A stretch of 64,000 nucleotides of DNA, from the NCBI RefSeq assembly GCF_900142575.1, contig NZ_FRBI01000015.1, positions 4,829 to 68,828 of the forward strand, in the 5' to 3' direction. Shown piece by piece: positions 34,332 to 43,493 of the stretch (its first letter is position 1; each line of letters starts with the position of its first letter). The translations under genes were made by a program, and so were the position numbers. Origin of the DNA: Actinacidiphila paucisporea (lineage in GTDB: Bacteria; Actinomycetota; Actinomycetes; Streptomycetales; Streptomycetaceae). Under the pieces are notes generated by a model that saw only the letters and a list, made by a program, of their open reading frames with translations, was not told the origin of the DNA and made no database searches.

Positions 34332-34844
34332 ATGTGCGAGGTCACCTACTCCACCGTGGGCATGACGGCGAAGGGCAATTCGGCACCGCCCGGTTTTCGC
34401 GCTCTGCGGGTACGCACGTCCCTGGGCATCGGCACGTACGACCGAGCAGCCGAGGCACTCTTCGGGTGGCGGATGCATCGCGCCACGCCCCTTCTGCGTC
34501 TTTCCGCCACTGCTCAGGAAGCTGCCCCCGGTGTAAGGGTTTTGCTGCGGCTGGGCCCTCTCCGTGCGCCGTGCCAGGTGGTGTGGACCGTCGAGGAGAA
34601 GAATCGGGTGGGGTTCGCCTACGGGACTCTTCAAGGGCATCCGGAATGCGGTGAAGAGGCGTTCATCCTGGAGCGCAATCCCGATGACTCGGTCGATTTC
34701 ACGGTATTCGCCGTCAGCCGGCCTTCGGCCTGGTATTTGAAGGCAGCGGGGCCGTGCGGGCATTGGGCGCAAAGGGCTGTCGCCCGGCAATACGGCAGAG
34801 CTTTGCGGCGCCTGGCCCGACCTCTTCCCGGTGATCGCGGCTGA
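34332..34844 (+). CDS. DUF1990 family protein
   Basis: The 170-residue product matches DUF1990 along its length: VTYSTVGMTAKGNSAPPGFR, SLGIGTYDRAAEALFGWRMH, GFAYGTLQGHPECGEEAFIL and FTVFAVSRPSAWYLKAAGP. Function is unknown; the fold is START-like. ATG 34332 gives the usual N-terminus but no ribosome site is visible, so it may be leaderless. Base composition is slightly less GC-rich than its neighbours. Confidence 0.87.
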   Translation: MCEVTYSTVGMTAKGNSAPPGFRALRVRTSLGIGTYDRAAEALFGWRMHRATPLLRLSATAQEAAPGVRVLLRLGPLRAPCQVVWTVEEKNRVGFAYGTLQGHPECGEEAFILERNPDDSVDFTVFAVSRPSAWYLKAAGPCGHWAQRAVARQYGRALRRLARPLPGDRG

Positions 34845-34918
34845 GAGCCGTGGTCACCTCGCGGTGCGCGGGTGGCCCCGGCGGGATCACGCGGGCCGCG
34901 CGGCCCGCCGGGGAACGG

Positions 34919-36940
34919 TCATACCCGGTCCTCCTCCCCGCGGCTCGTGGTCGCGGGCTCGGTCCGGTATGCCGCGGCCTGCAAGGTGAACATGGCCGCG
35001 TATTCGCCGCCGGCGGTCATGAGTGCGGTGTGGGTGCCGTCCTCGATGATCCGGCCGTCGCGGAAGACGTAGATGTGGTCGCACTCGATGACGCTGGCCA
35101 GGCGGTGGGAGATCAGCACGGTGATGCGGTCCTTGCGGCGGCGCCCGCGCAGGACGGCGGTGTAGACGGCGTGTTCGGCCCGCGGGTCCATGCTGGCCGT
35201 CGGCTCGTCCAGCAGCAGCAGCGCGGCGTCCTTGTACAGGCCGCGGGCGACGGCGAACTTCGCCCAGTTGCCGCCGGACAGCTGCTGGCCGTCCTTGAAA
35301 CGGCGGGACAGGGGGGTGGCCCACTGCCGCGGCAGGTCCGCGATGACCGTGTCCGCGCCCGCGTCCACGGCGGCCTGGTGGGCGCGCTGCGGATCGGCCT
35401 CGGTGATGGTGCCCGCGGAGATGGTGATGTTGGCCAGCGCCGAGAGCGGCCACTCCACGGGGTCCTGGAGGACCATGGCGACCTGGGCCTGGACGCTCTC
35501 GGCGTCGACCTCCATCACGTCGGTGTCGTCCCAGCGGATCGCGCCGGAGGCCGGTTCGTACAGGCCGGCCAGCAGCTTGGACAGGGTCGACTTGCCCGAG
35601 CCGTTGGCGCCCACGAAGGCGACGGTGGAGCCGGCGTGCAGACGCAGTGACACCCCGTTGAGGGCGGGCCTGGCCGCGTCGGGATAGCTGAAGGTGACGT
35701 TGTCGACGGTGACGGTCCCCACCCGGGGGGCCAGGCTGCGGCCGGTGCTGCGGGGCATCAGGGTGCGGCACTTGTCGAGGAAGGCCATCAAGTCGGTCAC
35801 CCACAGGGCGTGTTCGTACACGACGTGGGTGGCCAGCACGATCCGCGTCAGGGTGGACTGGGCCGCCCGGACGGCCAGCACCGCGCCGCCCCCCGACGCC
35901 AGCGGCAGCCAGCCCGCGATCGTCATCCACGCCAGCGCGGCATAGGTCAGCCCGGTGGCGGCGCCGCCGATCGCGCGGCCCACCAGGGCGGTTCGGGCCT
36001 CGGCGCGGCCCAGGCGGGTGTCCTCCTCCTCGATCGCCACGGCGATCCGCTCGTGCTCGGCGAGCAGCGCCGGCTGCGCGGTCGAGGAGCGCAGCTCCGG
36101 GGCGGAGGTCTGGTCCAGCAGCAGCCAGGTGATCAGCCGCATGCGGCGCTGGAGGGTGCTGTACCGCACCTGGGACAGGAACCGCAGCCGCGCGGACCGC
36201 ACGGACGCCAGACCCTGCGGGATCACCGAGGCGATCAGCAGCGGCAGCAGCAGCGGGTGCAGGAAGGTGAGCACGGAGGCGGCGCCGGCCAGCGACAGCA
36301 GGGCGGAGGCGAGTTCGAGGATCTGGGTGATCGACTCGCGTGCGTAGAACAGGCCCCGGTCGTTGGCGCGGTAGGAGTCGTCGGACCAGTCGGCGTCGTC
36401 GACGGCCTCCAGCCGCACGTGCGCGGTCAGATGGAGGAACTCCGTCTCCACGATGCGGCGGACCTTGGGCGTCAGCCGCGCCTGGTAGAAGGTGACGCCG
36501 GTGTCGAGTACCGCGCGCGCCATGAGCAGGCCGGCCACCAGGAGCAGCGAGGGGACGGCCGTACGGATGCGGTGCGGGGTGGCGCCCTGGGCGAACAGGG
36601 CCTGCAGGACGCCGATCGACGCCAGCAGGCCGAAGGCCGCCATCGCCGCGGACCCGAGCTGCATCACGATCACCGCGGCGGTCGCACGGGCGTCGGCACC
36701 CCATGCCATGACCAGGACCCGCCGGACGATCGCGGGCAGCCGGCCGAAGATCGTCCGCAGGCTGGCGCGCGCGGCGGCGCCGTCCCACGTCGCCCAGTAC
36801 GCGTCCTTCAGCTCCTCTCCCAGCTGCGCGCCCTCCGGCGAGGCGGGCGCGGCGGCGGGAGGTAACGGAAGCTCACCGGTCCGCGGGCGCGGCACCTCGG
36901 CGGCGTCCTCGGCCGCGCCCGGCAGCACGGGCCCGGTCAC
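34919..36940 (-). CDS. ABC exporter, fused permease and ATPase
   Basis: In 673 residues, a Pro-rich N-terminus of about 50 is followed by a six-helix exporter permease and an ATPase with Walker A VGANGSGKST (about 443), a signature LSGGN instead of LSGGQ (about 550), Walker B LLLLDEPTASMDP and a switch His (ISHRLAS). The substrate is unknown. GTG 36940 overlaps the stop of a small upstream frame (GTGA). An upstream start is possible since the frame is open to 37177, but that leader lacks conserved sequence. It lies 405 bases from the AraC-like gene. Confidence 0.85.
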   Translation of the reverse strand: MTGPVLPGAAEDAAEVPRPRTGELPLPPAAAPASPEGAQLGEELKDAYWATWDGAAARASLRTIFGRLPAIVRRVLVMAWGADARATAAVIVMQLGSAAMAAFGLLASIGVLQALFAQGATPHRIRTAVPSLLLVAGLLMARAVLDTGVTFYQARLTPKVRRIVETEFLHLTAHVRLEAVDDADWSDDSYRANDRGLFYARESITQILELASALLSLAGAASVLTFLHPLLLPLLIASVIPQGLASVRSARLRFLSQVRYSTLQRRMRLITWLLLDQTSAPELRSSTAQPALLAEHERIAVAIEEEDTRLGRAEARTALVGRAIGGAATGLTYAALAWMTIAGWLPLASGGGAVLAVRAAQSTLTRIVLATHVVYEHALWVTDLMAFLDKCRTLMPRSTGRSLAPRVGTVTVDNVTFSYPDAARPALNGVSLRLHAGSTVAFVGANGSGKSTLSKLLAGLYEPASGAIRWDDTDVMEVDAESVQAQVAMVLQDPVEWPLSALANITISAGTITEADPQRAHQAAVDAGADTVIADLPRQWATPLSRRFKDGQQLSGGNWAKFAVARGLYKDAALLLLDEPTASMDPRAEHAVYTAVLRGRRRKDRITVLISHRLASVIECDHIYVFRDGRIIEDGTHTALMTAGGEYAAMFTLQAAAYRTEPATTSRGEEDRV

Positions 36941-37101
36941 GAACGCCGCCCGGGCGCGGCCGACATGGACCGGGGCCGAGCCCAGTTCCTGGGCGGGATC
37001 GTCGGGAGCCGCCGATCCGCGCCGGGCGCATAGGCAGCCGCCGATCGCCGTAACGGAGGTGGAGTGGAAGGGTGTTGCGGGTTCGTGGCGGCCGAGGTCA
37101 A
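36937..37101 (-). CDS. Possible upstream leader ORF coupled to the ABC exporter
   Basis: TTG 37101 is preceded at 6 bases by a perfect AGGAGG (37108-37113), the best ribosome site nearby, and the 54-codon frame ends in a GTGA overlap with the ABC gene start. The encoded peptide is Pro/Arg-rich and not recognised. It may be a translated leader that couples expression, or the true ABC start may be elsewhere. Confidence 0.4.
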   Translation of the reverse strand: MTSAATNPQHPSTPPPLRRSAAAYAPGADRRLPTIPPRNWARPRSMSAAPGRRS

Positions 37102-37345
37102 GTGGGTCCTCCTGTACGGTCTTCCGGCCGGGCGCGAAGCCCTCGTCAACGCGCGGGCCGGCAGGGCGGCGTGGCACCCCGACCCGGCGCCGGGGGTGAC
37201 CATCGGGCGAGCGGGCGTGGCGGAGCCGAGACTCGGGGCCCCGGCCGACCAGGAAGGGCTTCGGCGTCAGGCCCCGCCTGGAACAGCCGAACGCCGGGCT
37301 TTCGGTACGGCCGGGGGAGAGGGACCCGACGTCCGGAGTGAGCCG

Positions 37346-37930
37346 TCAGGTCAGGCGGCGTGCGAATTGCGCTGGTGTCGCATGGTATTGCTTTTTGAAA
37401 GCGCGGATGAAGTGGCTGCCGTCGGTGAAATGCCAGCGCGCGGCGGCCTCGGAGACGCTGAGCCGTGATCCGGCGGCGGTGAGCGCCTCGGCCGCTTCCT
37501 CCAGGCGCCGGCTGCGGATGTAGGCGCTGAAGGACTCGTCCAGACCCGCGAAGGCCCGCTGCAAGGTGCGTACGGACACGTGCAGGTGCGCGGCTACGGC
37601 GGTGCCGGCCGAGACGTACGTGTCACCGCCCTGGTCGTGCGGGTCCTGCAGGGCCACCGTGCCGCGCAGCCCGACGTACAACCTGATCTGGTCGTGCTCG
37701 TACGTGCCGACCGCCCGGGTGCTCACCGGGGAGGACGCCCAGAGTTCGTTGACGGCCGTGTCTTCCAGGGCCACCGAGCGCATCGTCCCCTGGAAGCCGT
37801 CGACCGTGGAAGCGCTGAATTCCGGCAGGGGGTACTGGTCTCCCATGCGGTCGTTCCAGGTGTCGATGAACGGCTCCCACGTGCCGCGACCTGTGCCGGT
37901 GGAGTCGGCGTCGACGGTGAACGTACCCAC
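37346..37930 (-). pseudogene. AraC-family regulator with internal deletion
   Basis: The C-terminal 90 residues are a good AraC DNA-binding domain (LHVSVRTLQRAFAGLDESF, FTDGSHFIRAFKKQYHATPA). The first 90 match the start of the AraC-binding-like sensor domain, but DQIRLYVGLRGTVALQD runs straight into GGDTYVSAGTAVAAHL, leaving out about 100-120 residues found in the usual 310-330 residue proteins. At 194 residues the frame is still open. An in-frame deletion is the simplest view. It is divergent from the cupin gene. No convincing ribosome site precedes GTG 37930. Confidence 0.65.
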
Positions 37931-38215
37931 CTTGCCGGCCGGGCATGAGGAAACGCGGCCTGCTCGTCATGTGTCCTCCACCCCGGTGAGGATGTCGCCG
38001 GAATCCCCTCCTGTGTCGCGAACGTACACCCCTTCCGCGTACGGCTTTCCTACGCTTGGCGAGCGCTCCACCACCGACGACGATCTGCCGGCCGTGCCCG
38101 GTGCCGCAGACACCGTGCCCTGCTTCGCATGCGAAGCACGGCGACCGCGAACCCTCGGCATCGACCTGTTCGTCCGCCCTGTGAACCAGACGACCCCGTG
38201 AAGGAGACGACCACG

Positions 38216-38716
38216 ATGATCCCCGACGACGACCCGTCGCGCTCGCTGACCGTCGCGAACCCCGACGACCCCGGCACGACGTACATCTCACTGGTGGGCG
38301 ACACCTATGCCATGCTGGTCACCGGCGAGCAGACCGGCGGCCGGTACTGCCTGATCGACATGCACGTGCCCGACGGCGGCGGCCCGCCGCCGCACCGGCA
38401 CGACTTCGAGGAGATGTTCACGATCCTCGAAGGGGAGATCGAGTTCACCTTCCGCGGCGAGAAGCACACCGTACGGGCCGGGTCCACAGTCAACATCCCG
38501 GCCAACGCGCCGCACAACTTCCGCAACGCGTCGGGCGCGCCGGCCCGCATGCTGTGCATGTGCACCCCCGCCGGGCAGGACGAGTACTTCATGCGCATCG
38601 GTGACGTTGTCGCCGGCAAGGACGCGGCGCCCCCTCAGCTGTCGGCGGACGAAGTCGCGCAGCGCCGCCACCGCGCCGCCGAGCTGGCCCCGACCTACCG
38701 GAGCGAGTTCCTGTAG
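38216..38716 (+). CDS. Cupin-domain protein
   Basis: In 166 residues the two cupin motifs are plain: GGGPPPHRHDFEEMFTILEG (motif 1 with two His and one Glu metal ligands) and NIPANAPHNFRN (motif 2 His). It is a single-domain metal-binding beta barrel; the reaction is unknown. AAGGAG precedes ATG 38216 at 9 bases. It is divergent from the AraC-like gene, which may once have regulated it. Confidence 0.9.
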   Translation: MIPDDDPSRSLTVANPDDPGTTYISLVGDTYAMLVTGEQTGGRYCLIDMHVPDGGGPPPHRHDFEEMFTILEGEIEFTFRGEKHTVRAGSTVNIPANAPHNFRNASGAPARMLCMCTPAGQDEYFMRIGDVVAGKDAAPPQLSADEVAQRRHRAAELAPTYRSEFL

Positions 38717-38890
38717 CCCGGCCGGTGCAGTTGACCCCTTGCGTCCCGCCGGGACCGGCCCGGCGGGACGCGGGAGTACCTGTCCCGGCAGCGGGTTCCC
38801 CGAAGCGTCCGCACGGGCCCACTCGGATACGTCGTCGGGGGCTCGCTAGGGTCAGGGGCATGACGATGGTGGTGCACCGAGGGCCGACCC

Positions 38891-39421
38891 TTGGTTGAGC
38901 TGCGGGACTTCACGCTCGCTGACGGCCGACTGCTCGCGGCCTGGGTCGAGGGACCGGTCGAGCTGTGGGCGTGGTCCGGCCAAAGCTTCAGCTGGCCGTT
39001 GGACGAGCAGCAGCTTGCCGAGTACGCGGCCGAGTCCGCGACGCCGCTGCGCCGGAGCTGGACGGCGTGGGATCCGGCCGGTGGGCAGGCCGTGGGCCAT
39101 GCCTCGGTACGGGTCGACGCGGCGGAGGCCAGCGGTCGGCTCGGACGGGTCCTTGTGGCGCCCGAGGCCCGGGGCAAGGGGGTCGGCGCCGCGATGTCGG
39201 CGAGGGTGCTGGGCCACGCGTTCGGGGAGCTGGGCCTGGAGCGGGTCGAGTTGGGGGTCTGGGACGACAACTCCCGCGCGATTCGCCTGTACGAGGGGCT
39301 GGGCTTCGTGTGCGACCACGTGCTGCGCGACGTCGTGCGGTTCGCCGGCAAGTCCTGGTCGGCGATGCAGATGAGCCTGACGAGAGCGGCTTGGAGTGCC
39401 GGAACCGGCTCCGGGCGGTAG
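38891..39421 (+). CDS. GNAT-family N-acetyltransferase
   Basis: The 176-residue protein carries the acetyl-CoA loop VLVAPEARGKGVGAAMSARV (motif A) and the C-terminal NSRAIRLYEGLGF (motif B), typical of GNAT enzymes. Substrate unknown. TTG 38891 is the start, with GAGGG about 8 bases upstream; no ATG or GTG exists before the conserved part. Confidence 0.9.
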   Translation: MVELRDFTLADGRLLAAWVEGPVELWAWSGQSFSWPLDEQQLAEYAAESATPLRRSWTAWDPAGGQAVGHASVRVDAAEASGRLGRVLVAPEARGKGVGAAMSARVLGHAFGELGLERVELGVWDDNSRAIRLYEGLGFVCDHVLRDVVRFAGKSWSAMQMSLTRAAWSAGTGSGR

Positions 39422-39456
39422 GCGGCTCGGCTCCGCCGGGCCGCCCGGCGCAGGGG

Positions 39457-40035
39457 TCAGGGGCGGAAGCCGCCGAGCCGGCCTTCCAGTTGGACCAGCA
39501 GAGCGCTCAGCAGGGCGGTGAGGTCGGCTTGTTCGCCGGTGTCGAGGCCGGAGAGGACCGAGGCCTCGTAGGCGAGCTGGCCGGGCAGGATGCCGTCGAC
39601 GAGGTCACGCCCCTGCTCCGTGAGGTGGATGTGGATCACCCGGCGGTCCCGGCTGTCGCCGCGCCGCTCCACGAGGCCGCGTTCGGTGAGCTGCTTGAGC
39701 CGCTTGGTGACCGCCGCGCCCGAGGAGAACGTCTCCCGGGCCAGGTCGCCCGGGGTCAGCGCCCGGCCGGTCCTGCGCAGCGCGCCCAGGAGGTCGAACT
39801 CGGCGCGGCTGAGCCCGGCCGACCGCAGCGGCGCGTCCTCCGCCTGCTGGAGGAGCGCGGCACACCGGTTGAGCCGCCCGATGAGCTCCATCGGCGCGGT
39901 CGCGAGGCCGGGGTGCACGGCGTGCCACTGCCGGACCACCGTCATGACCCTGTCGTCGCCGACCGTGCGGCCGCCCTCCCCGGACCCGGTCGCCGGGCGG
40001 GCGGCCCGCGGCGCGTCGTGCCCGTGCGCCGTCAC
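39457..40035 (-). CDS. MarR-family transcriptional regulator
   Basis: The 192-residue product has a MarR winged helix: LSRAEFDLLGALRRTGRAL, then ETFSSGAAVTKRLKQLTERG and the wing GDSRDRRVIHIHLTEQG. The first 45 residues are variable. GTG 40035 has AAGGAGG 7 bases upstream and overlaps the FUSC gene stop (GTGA). It is the second gene of a FUSC-marR operon. The palindrome in front of the FUSC gene is the likely autoregulatory operator. Confidence 0.9.
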   Translation of the reverse strand: MTAHGHDAPRAARPATGSGEGGRTVGDDRVMTVVRQWHAVHPGLATAPMELIGRLNRCAALLQQAEDAPLRSAGLSRAEFDLLGALRRTGRALTPGDLARETFSSGAAVTKRLKQLTERGLVERRGDSRDRRVIHIHLTEQGRDLVDGILPGQLAYEASVLSGLDTGEQADLTALLSALLVQLEGRLGGFRP

Positions 40036-41783
40036 CCGCACGCCTCCTTCGTCGCGGAGTACCGTCCGCCGGTGGCGTCCGCCGCCCGGCGGGCCGACGC
40101 CGCCGCACGTTGGCGTACCGCCACCGCGAGCGTCATGTGCCCGGATCGCTCCGCGTCGAGCAGCCGTTCCTCGGGGAGCGCCGGCTGCCACCACTCGCCG
40201 GCGGTCGTGTCGGCGGTCACCCGCAGGTCGACCAGTGCGGTGACCAGCGTGCGGCGCGCGCGCTCCCGTGCCGCGGGATCGGTCCCGTCGTCGGCCAGCG
40301 CCCTTTCGCAGCGGACCCGGGCGGTCTCGGCCGCGTCCAGGGCGCGCTCCAGATGGCGTCCGGCCCGGCGGTTGGTGACGGCCACAGCGGTCGCGAACCC
40401 GACGGCGGCGCCGAGGACGGTGTCCACGATCCGGTCGGAGATGAGCTGGCCGGCGGGCTGCCGGTGGGCGAACTGGGTGATCAGCAGGGCCATCGGGGTG
40501 ACGCAGAGGTTGCCGATCCAGTAGTTGCGGGTGATCAGCGCCTCCGCGCCGAAGCCGAACGCGGCCGTGCAGAGCACCAGGGGGAGCGCCCCCACCCGGG
40601 TCAGGGGCGTCACCGCGGCGAGCACGAGGACGCCGCCGAGGGTGCCGAGGGACCGCTGGAGGGCGCGGTTCCAGGTGAGGGTCACGTTGGCCTGGAAGAG
40701 GGAGGCCGCGGCGATCACCGCCCAGTAAGGGCGGCCGACCCCGGCCGCGTACGAGGCGTACCCCGCGAGGGCGCAGCCCAGGAAGGTCCGCAGCACCAGG
40801 GGATGGGCGGCGGAGCCGGGAGCCAGCCGGTGCCACCAGTGGGGCCGCGGGGCGGCGCGCTCGGCCTCGATGCCGGCCAGCTCGTTCTCGATGAAGGTCG
40901 GATCGGCGCTCGGCAGGCCGGCGGGCCGCGACAGCGGGCGGCGGCCGGGCAGGGCGGCGGCCCAGACGCGCAGCAGGTCGGCGTCGGCGGCGGCGGGCGC
41001 GGCCAGCGCCACCTCGGCCCGGACCACCAGCAGCTCCAGCTGCCGATCCCGGCGTTCGGGGCGGTCGGCCCCCGCGGCGAGCAGCGACTGCCAGGCCGCG
41101 TGCACGGCGCCGGTGGCGGCGGACCGCAGCCGCTCGTGCCCCGGTCCGGCGCCGCGGGTGTCGGCGTACGCGGCGGCGGCGCGCAGCGCGCGGCCGGTGG
41201 CCCGTCGCTCGGGGCCCTGCGGATACAGCAGGATCGGGGCCATGCCGACCAGCCAGGCGAACGCGCCGGTGGCGAGCACCAGAGCGAGGTGGCCGGGGAT
41301 CTGCGCGGCGGACCCGGACCCCGGCAGGAAGAGCGTGGCGGAGGTGATGAAGGTCATGATCAGCGGTCCGGGCGGCCCGATCGCGGTGGCGTCGCACACG
41401 GCCTTCTGCGCGGCGGCCAACGCGGCGGCCACGGCGATCAGCACCGGCACCGAGGAGGTCAGCGCGGCGGCCCCCAGCGCCGAAGCGACCCCCGCCGTCA
41501 TGCCGGCGACCACCCAGGCCAGTGCCCGGGCGCGGGCGATGTAGGGGAGGTTGTGCGCGAACAGGGCGCACAGCGAACCGGCCATGGTGAAGGCGGCCAG
41601 GTCCAGCCGCCCGAGCGCCAGCAGGATCAGGTTCGGCACCAGCTGGGCGATGAGCACGCTGGTGGCGGGCTTGAACCAGATGTCCGACGGCTGGACGGGC
41701 CGCAGCGCGCGGCGGAGCGGCAGCGGCCGGACCCGGGGGGTCGCGGGTGCGGCGGTCGGAAGGCGGGGAGGGGCGGTGCGCAT
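40032..41783 (-). CDS. FUSC-family membrane protein (aromatic acid exporter type)
   Basis: The 583 residues show two sets of hydrophobic segments (about 45-190 and 350-480), the second with the FUSC signature YWAVIAAASLFQANVTLTWN and TLGGVLVLAAVTPL, separated and followed by soluble helical parts. FUSC proteins (AaeB, YccS-like) export aromatic acids or related compounds. ATG 41783 lies 5 bases from a 22-bp palindrome. Co-transcribed with the MarR gene, a typical pairing for efflux of phenolic compounds. Confidence 0.88.
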   Translation of the reverse strand: MRTAPPRLPTAAPATPRVRPLPLRRALRPVQPSDIWFKPATSVLIAQLVPNLILLALGRLDLAAFTMAGSLCALFAHNLPYIARARALAWVVAGMTAGVASALGAAALTSSVPVLIAVAAALAAAQKAVCDATAIGPPGPLIMTFITSATLFLPGSGSAAQIPGHLALVLATGAFAWLVGMAPILLYPQGPERRATGRALRAAAAYADTRGAGPGHERLRSAATGAVHAAWQSLLAAGADRPERRDRQLELLVVRAEVALAAPAAADADLLRVWAAALPGRRPLSRPAGLPSADPTFIENELAGIEAERAAPRPHWWHRLAPGSAAHPLVLRTFLGCALAGYASYAAGVGRPYWAVIAAASLFQANVTLTWNRALQRSLGTLGGVLVLAAVTPLTRVGALPLVLCTAAFGFGAEALITRNYWIGNLCVTPMALLITQFAHRQPAGQLISDRIVDTVLGAAVGFATAVAVTNRRAGRHLERALDAAETARVRCERALADDGTDPAARERARRTLVTALVDLRVTADTTAGEWWQPALPEERLLDAERSGHMTLAVAVRQRAAASARRAADATGGRYSATKEACG

Positions 41784-41788
41784 ACCAA

Positions 41789-41810
41789 GAGTTTAACAGG
41801 TGTTTTACTC
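41789..41810. promoter_or_regulatory. Palindromic operator, probable MarR site
   Basis: A 22-bp palindrome has arms GAGT-2-AACA and TGTT-2-ACTC around a GG centre. It begins 5 bases upstream of the FUSC start and is AT-rich in a GC-rich setting. Position and symmetry fit binding by the MarR protein of the same operon. Confidence 0.65.
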
Positions 41811-41840
41811 GTGAAACATTCGCCACCGCAGCCCTGATAT

Positions 41841-41865
41841 CACTACTTGACTTTGCCAGGTAGTG
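41841..41865. promoter_or_regulatory. Palindromic operator, probable PadR site
   Basis: CACTACTTGAC (41841-41851) is mirrored at 41855-41865 (9 of 11 positions match, outer 6 perfect) with a 3-base centre. It ends 16 bases upstream of the padR-like GTG at 41882, so autorepression by PadR is likely. Confidence 0.6.
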
Positions 41866-41881
41866 GAGACAGTCTAGTTGT

Positions 41882-42238
41882 GTGACATCGAGCCATGATC
41901 CCCAGCTGCTGAAGGGCGTGTTGTCCGTGGTGCTGCTGCACCTGCTGGCCGAACAGGAGTCCTACGGGTACGAGGTGGTGCAGCGGCTTCAGGCGGCCGG
42001 CTTCTCCGACGTGCTGGAGGGAACCGTGTATCCGGCGCTGTCCCGGCTGCAGCGCGAGGGCAGGCTGGCCACCCGTCTCGTCGCCTCCCCGAGCGGCCCG
42101 GCACGTAAGTACTACCGGCTCACCGCGGCCGGCCACGACGCCCTGGAGGCCGGGACCGCCACATGGGCCCGGCACGTGGCCGCCGTCGACTCCGTCCTGA
42201 CACGCCCACTGCCCACCGCACCCCGGAAGGGACACTGA
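41882..42238 (+). CDS. PadR-family transcriptional regulator
   Basis: The 118-residue product is a PadR winged helix: LLKGVLSVVLLHLLAEQESY, YGYEVVQRLQAAGFSDVLEG, TVYPALSRLQREGRLATRL and a C-terminal helix for dimerisation. GTG 41882 gives the usual N-terminus; the ribosome site is weak. It is followed after 4 bases by a membrane protein gene, the classic PadR-plus-membrane-protein pair. Confidence 0.92.
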   Translation: MTSSHDPQLLKGVLSVVLLHLLAEQESYGYEVVQRLQAAGFSDVLEGTVYPALSRLQREGRLATRLVASPSGPARKYYRLTAAGHDALEAGTATWARHVAAVDSVLTRPLPTAPRKGH

Positions 42239-42242
42239 CACC

Positions 42243-42803
42243 ATGCCGCACGCCCTCTCGCTGCTCGGCCGACTGCGTATCGAACGCCTCGTGTGGGCCT
42301 TGGACCAGCAGCTGTACGACCTGCCGCGCGCCTCCCGGGTGGCCACCCGCCGCGAGGTGCGGGCGAATCTGGTGGCCGCCGCCGAGGACGTCGGAGTCGG
42401 CGAGGCGCTGCGTCGCCTCGGCGGCGGCCGCCGGCTGGCGGAGAACTACCTGGCCGCCGAGTTCGGCGAAGGCCCCCGGCACTCCTGGATCGCCGCGGCG
42501 GCCTTCCTCACCGCGGTTCCCCTGCTGCTCAACTACGTTCTGGGGGAGGCGGCCTCGGCATTCCGGCAGGGCATCACGGCGCATGACGCGACCGCGACCG
42601 GCACCTTCACCTGGAGCGGCGTCAGCTTCCTGCAGAGCGGGCTGACTTTCACCTTCGACCAGGGCCGCAGCGCCCAGGTCGGTGGTGCCTGGACCCCGTG
42701 GACCTACCTGCTGCTGTTCGCGGGGAGCATCGCCTGCGGCCGGCTCTGGCGGCTGCTGCCCGCCTGGAAGGCACGGCACCGGCACCCGGCCGTCACCAGC
42801 TGA
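42243..42803 (+). CDS. Small membrane protein paired with PadR
   Basis: Of 186 residues, the first 75 are soluble and charged (LVWALDQQLYDLPRASRVAT, RREVRANLVAAAEDVGVGEA), as in DUF1700/DUF1048-like partners of PadR, followed by a hydrophobic helix (AAFLTAVPLLLNYVLGEAAS) and another (LLLFAGSIACGRLWRLLPAW). Function unknown; partners of this kind are membrane proteins that may respond to envelope stress. ATG 42243 starts 4 bases after padR. Confidence 0.75.
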   Translation: MPHALSLLGRLRIERLVWALDQQLYDLPRASRVATRREVRANLVAAAEDVGVGEALRRLGGGRRLAENYLAAEFGEGPRHSWIAAAAFLTAVPLLLNYVLGEAASAFRQGITAHDATATGTFTWSGVSFLQSGLTFTFDQGRSAQVGGAWTPWTYLLLFAGSIACGRLWRLLPAWKARHRHPAVTS

Positions 42804-43072
42804 TCCGCGGGGCCGGTCGGGGCCTGGCAGAAGCCAGTTGCCGCGAGCGGGCCGGCGGGCACGGCGCATGAGTCCGGCGAAGGCGGGGCGGGTCGAGCGA
42901 CGCAACGGGACGCGTGCGCAGGGCCGTTCGCGCAAGACGGGACACCCCCGGGGGCGGCCCGCCCACCCCGGCCTCGTTGACCCGCGCCGAACCGCGCGAC
43001 TAGCCTCGTAACCGGTGGCGCAGGCCGGCGTGTCGAGCCGAGGCGACCGGCCGGGGACAAGGGGGTAACGCG

Positions 43073-43492
43073 GTGGTGGCGCGTATCGAGGTCGAGGTGG
43101 CCGGGGCGTCGGGCCTCGACGACTCCGCTGACCTGCTCGCCGAACTCGTCCGGGAGACCGGGCTCGACTGGCACGAGGAGCGCGTCCCCGAGGGACGGCA
43201 CCTGTCCGGCGGCGCCGCCGAGTTCCTGCTCGCCGCCGCCCTGAGCGGTGCGGCGGGAAAGGCCGGGGAGTTCGCCTACGAGAAGGGCGCCGACCTGGTC
43301 CGCGCGGTGGTGGCGCGCTGGTCCGCGCGGTATCTGGACCCGCCCGAGGTCCGCGTCGACGTGGCGGAGGCCCCCGGCGCCCAGGGCGCGGAGCACGGCC
43401 CGCAGGGCACCCCGGCAGCGGGCGACGCCGCCGGCGTGCCGGCACCCGCGCCGTCCCCGACGGCCGCCGCCGACCACCCGCGCGGGGGCTGA
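43073..43492 (+). CDS. Small effector-associated-type protein (EACC1-like)
   Basis: The 139-residue protein starts with a beta-type segment (ARIEVEVAGASG), has a hydrophobic small-residue helix FLLAAALSGAAGKAGEFAYE, a helix ending in AVVARWSARYL, another strand, and a disordered Ala/Pro tail. This layout resembles effector-associated constant components (EACC1) described from actinobacterial conflict systems, which lie beside caspase-like or other effectors. The assignment is by pattern only. GTG 43073 has AAGGGGG at 7 bases. The caspase gene starts one base after its stop. Confidence 0.6.
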   Translation: MVARIEVEVAGASGLDDSADLLAELVRETGLDWHEERVPEGRHLSGGAAEFLLAAALSGAAGKAGEFAYEKGADLVRAVVARWSARYLDPPEVRVDVAEAPGAQGAEHGPQGTPAAGDAAGVPAPAPSPTAAADHPRGG

Positions 43493-43493
43493 G

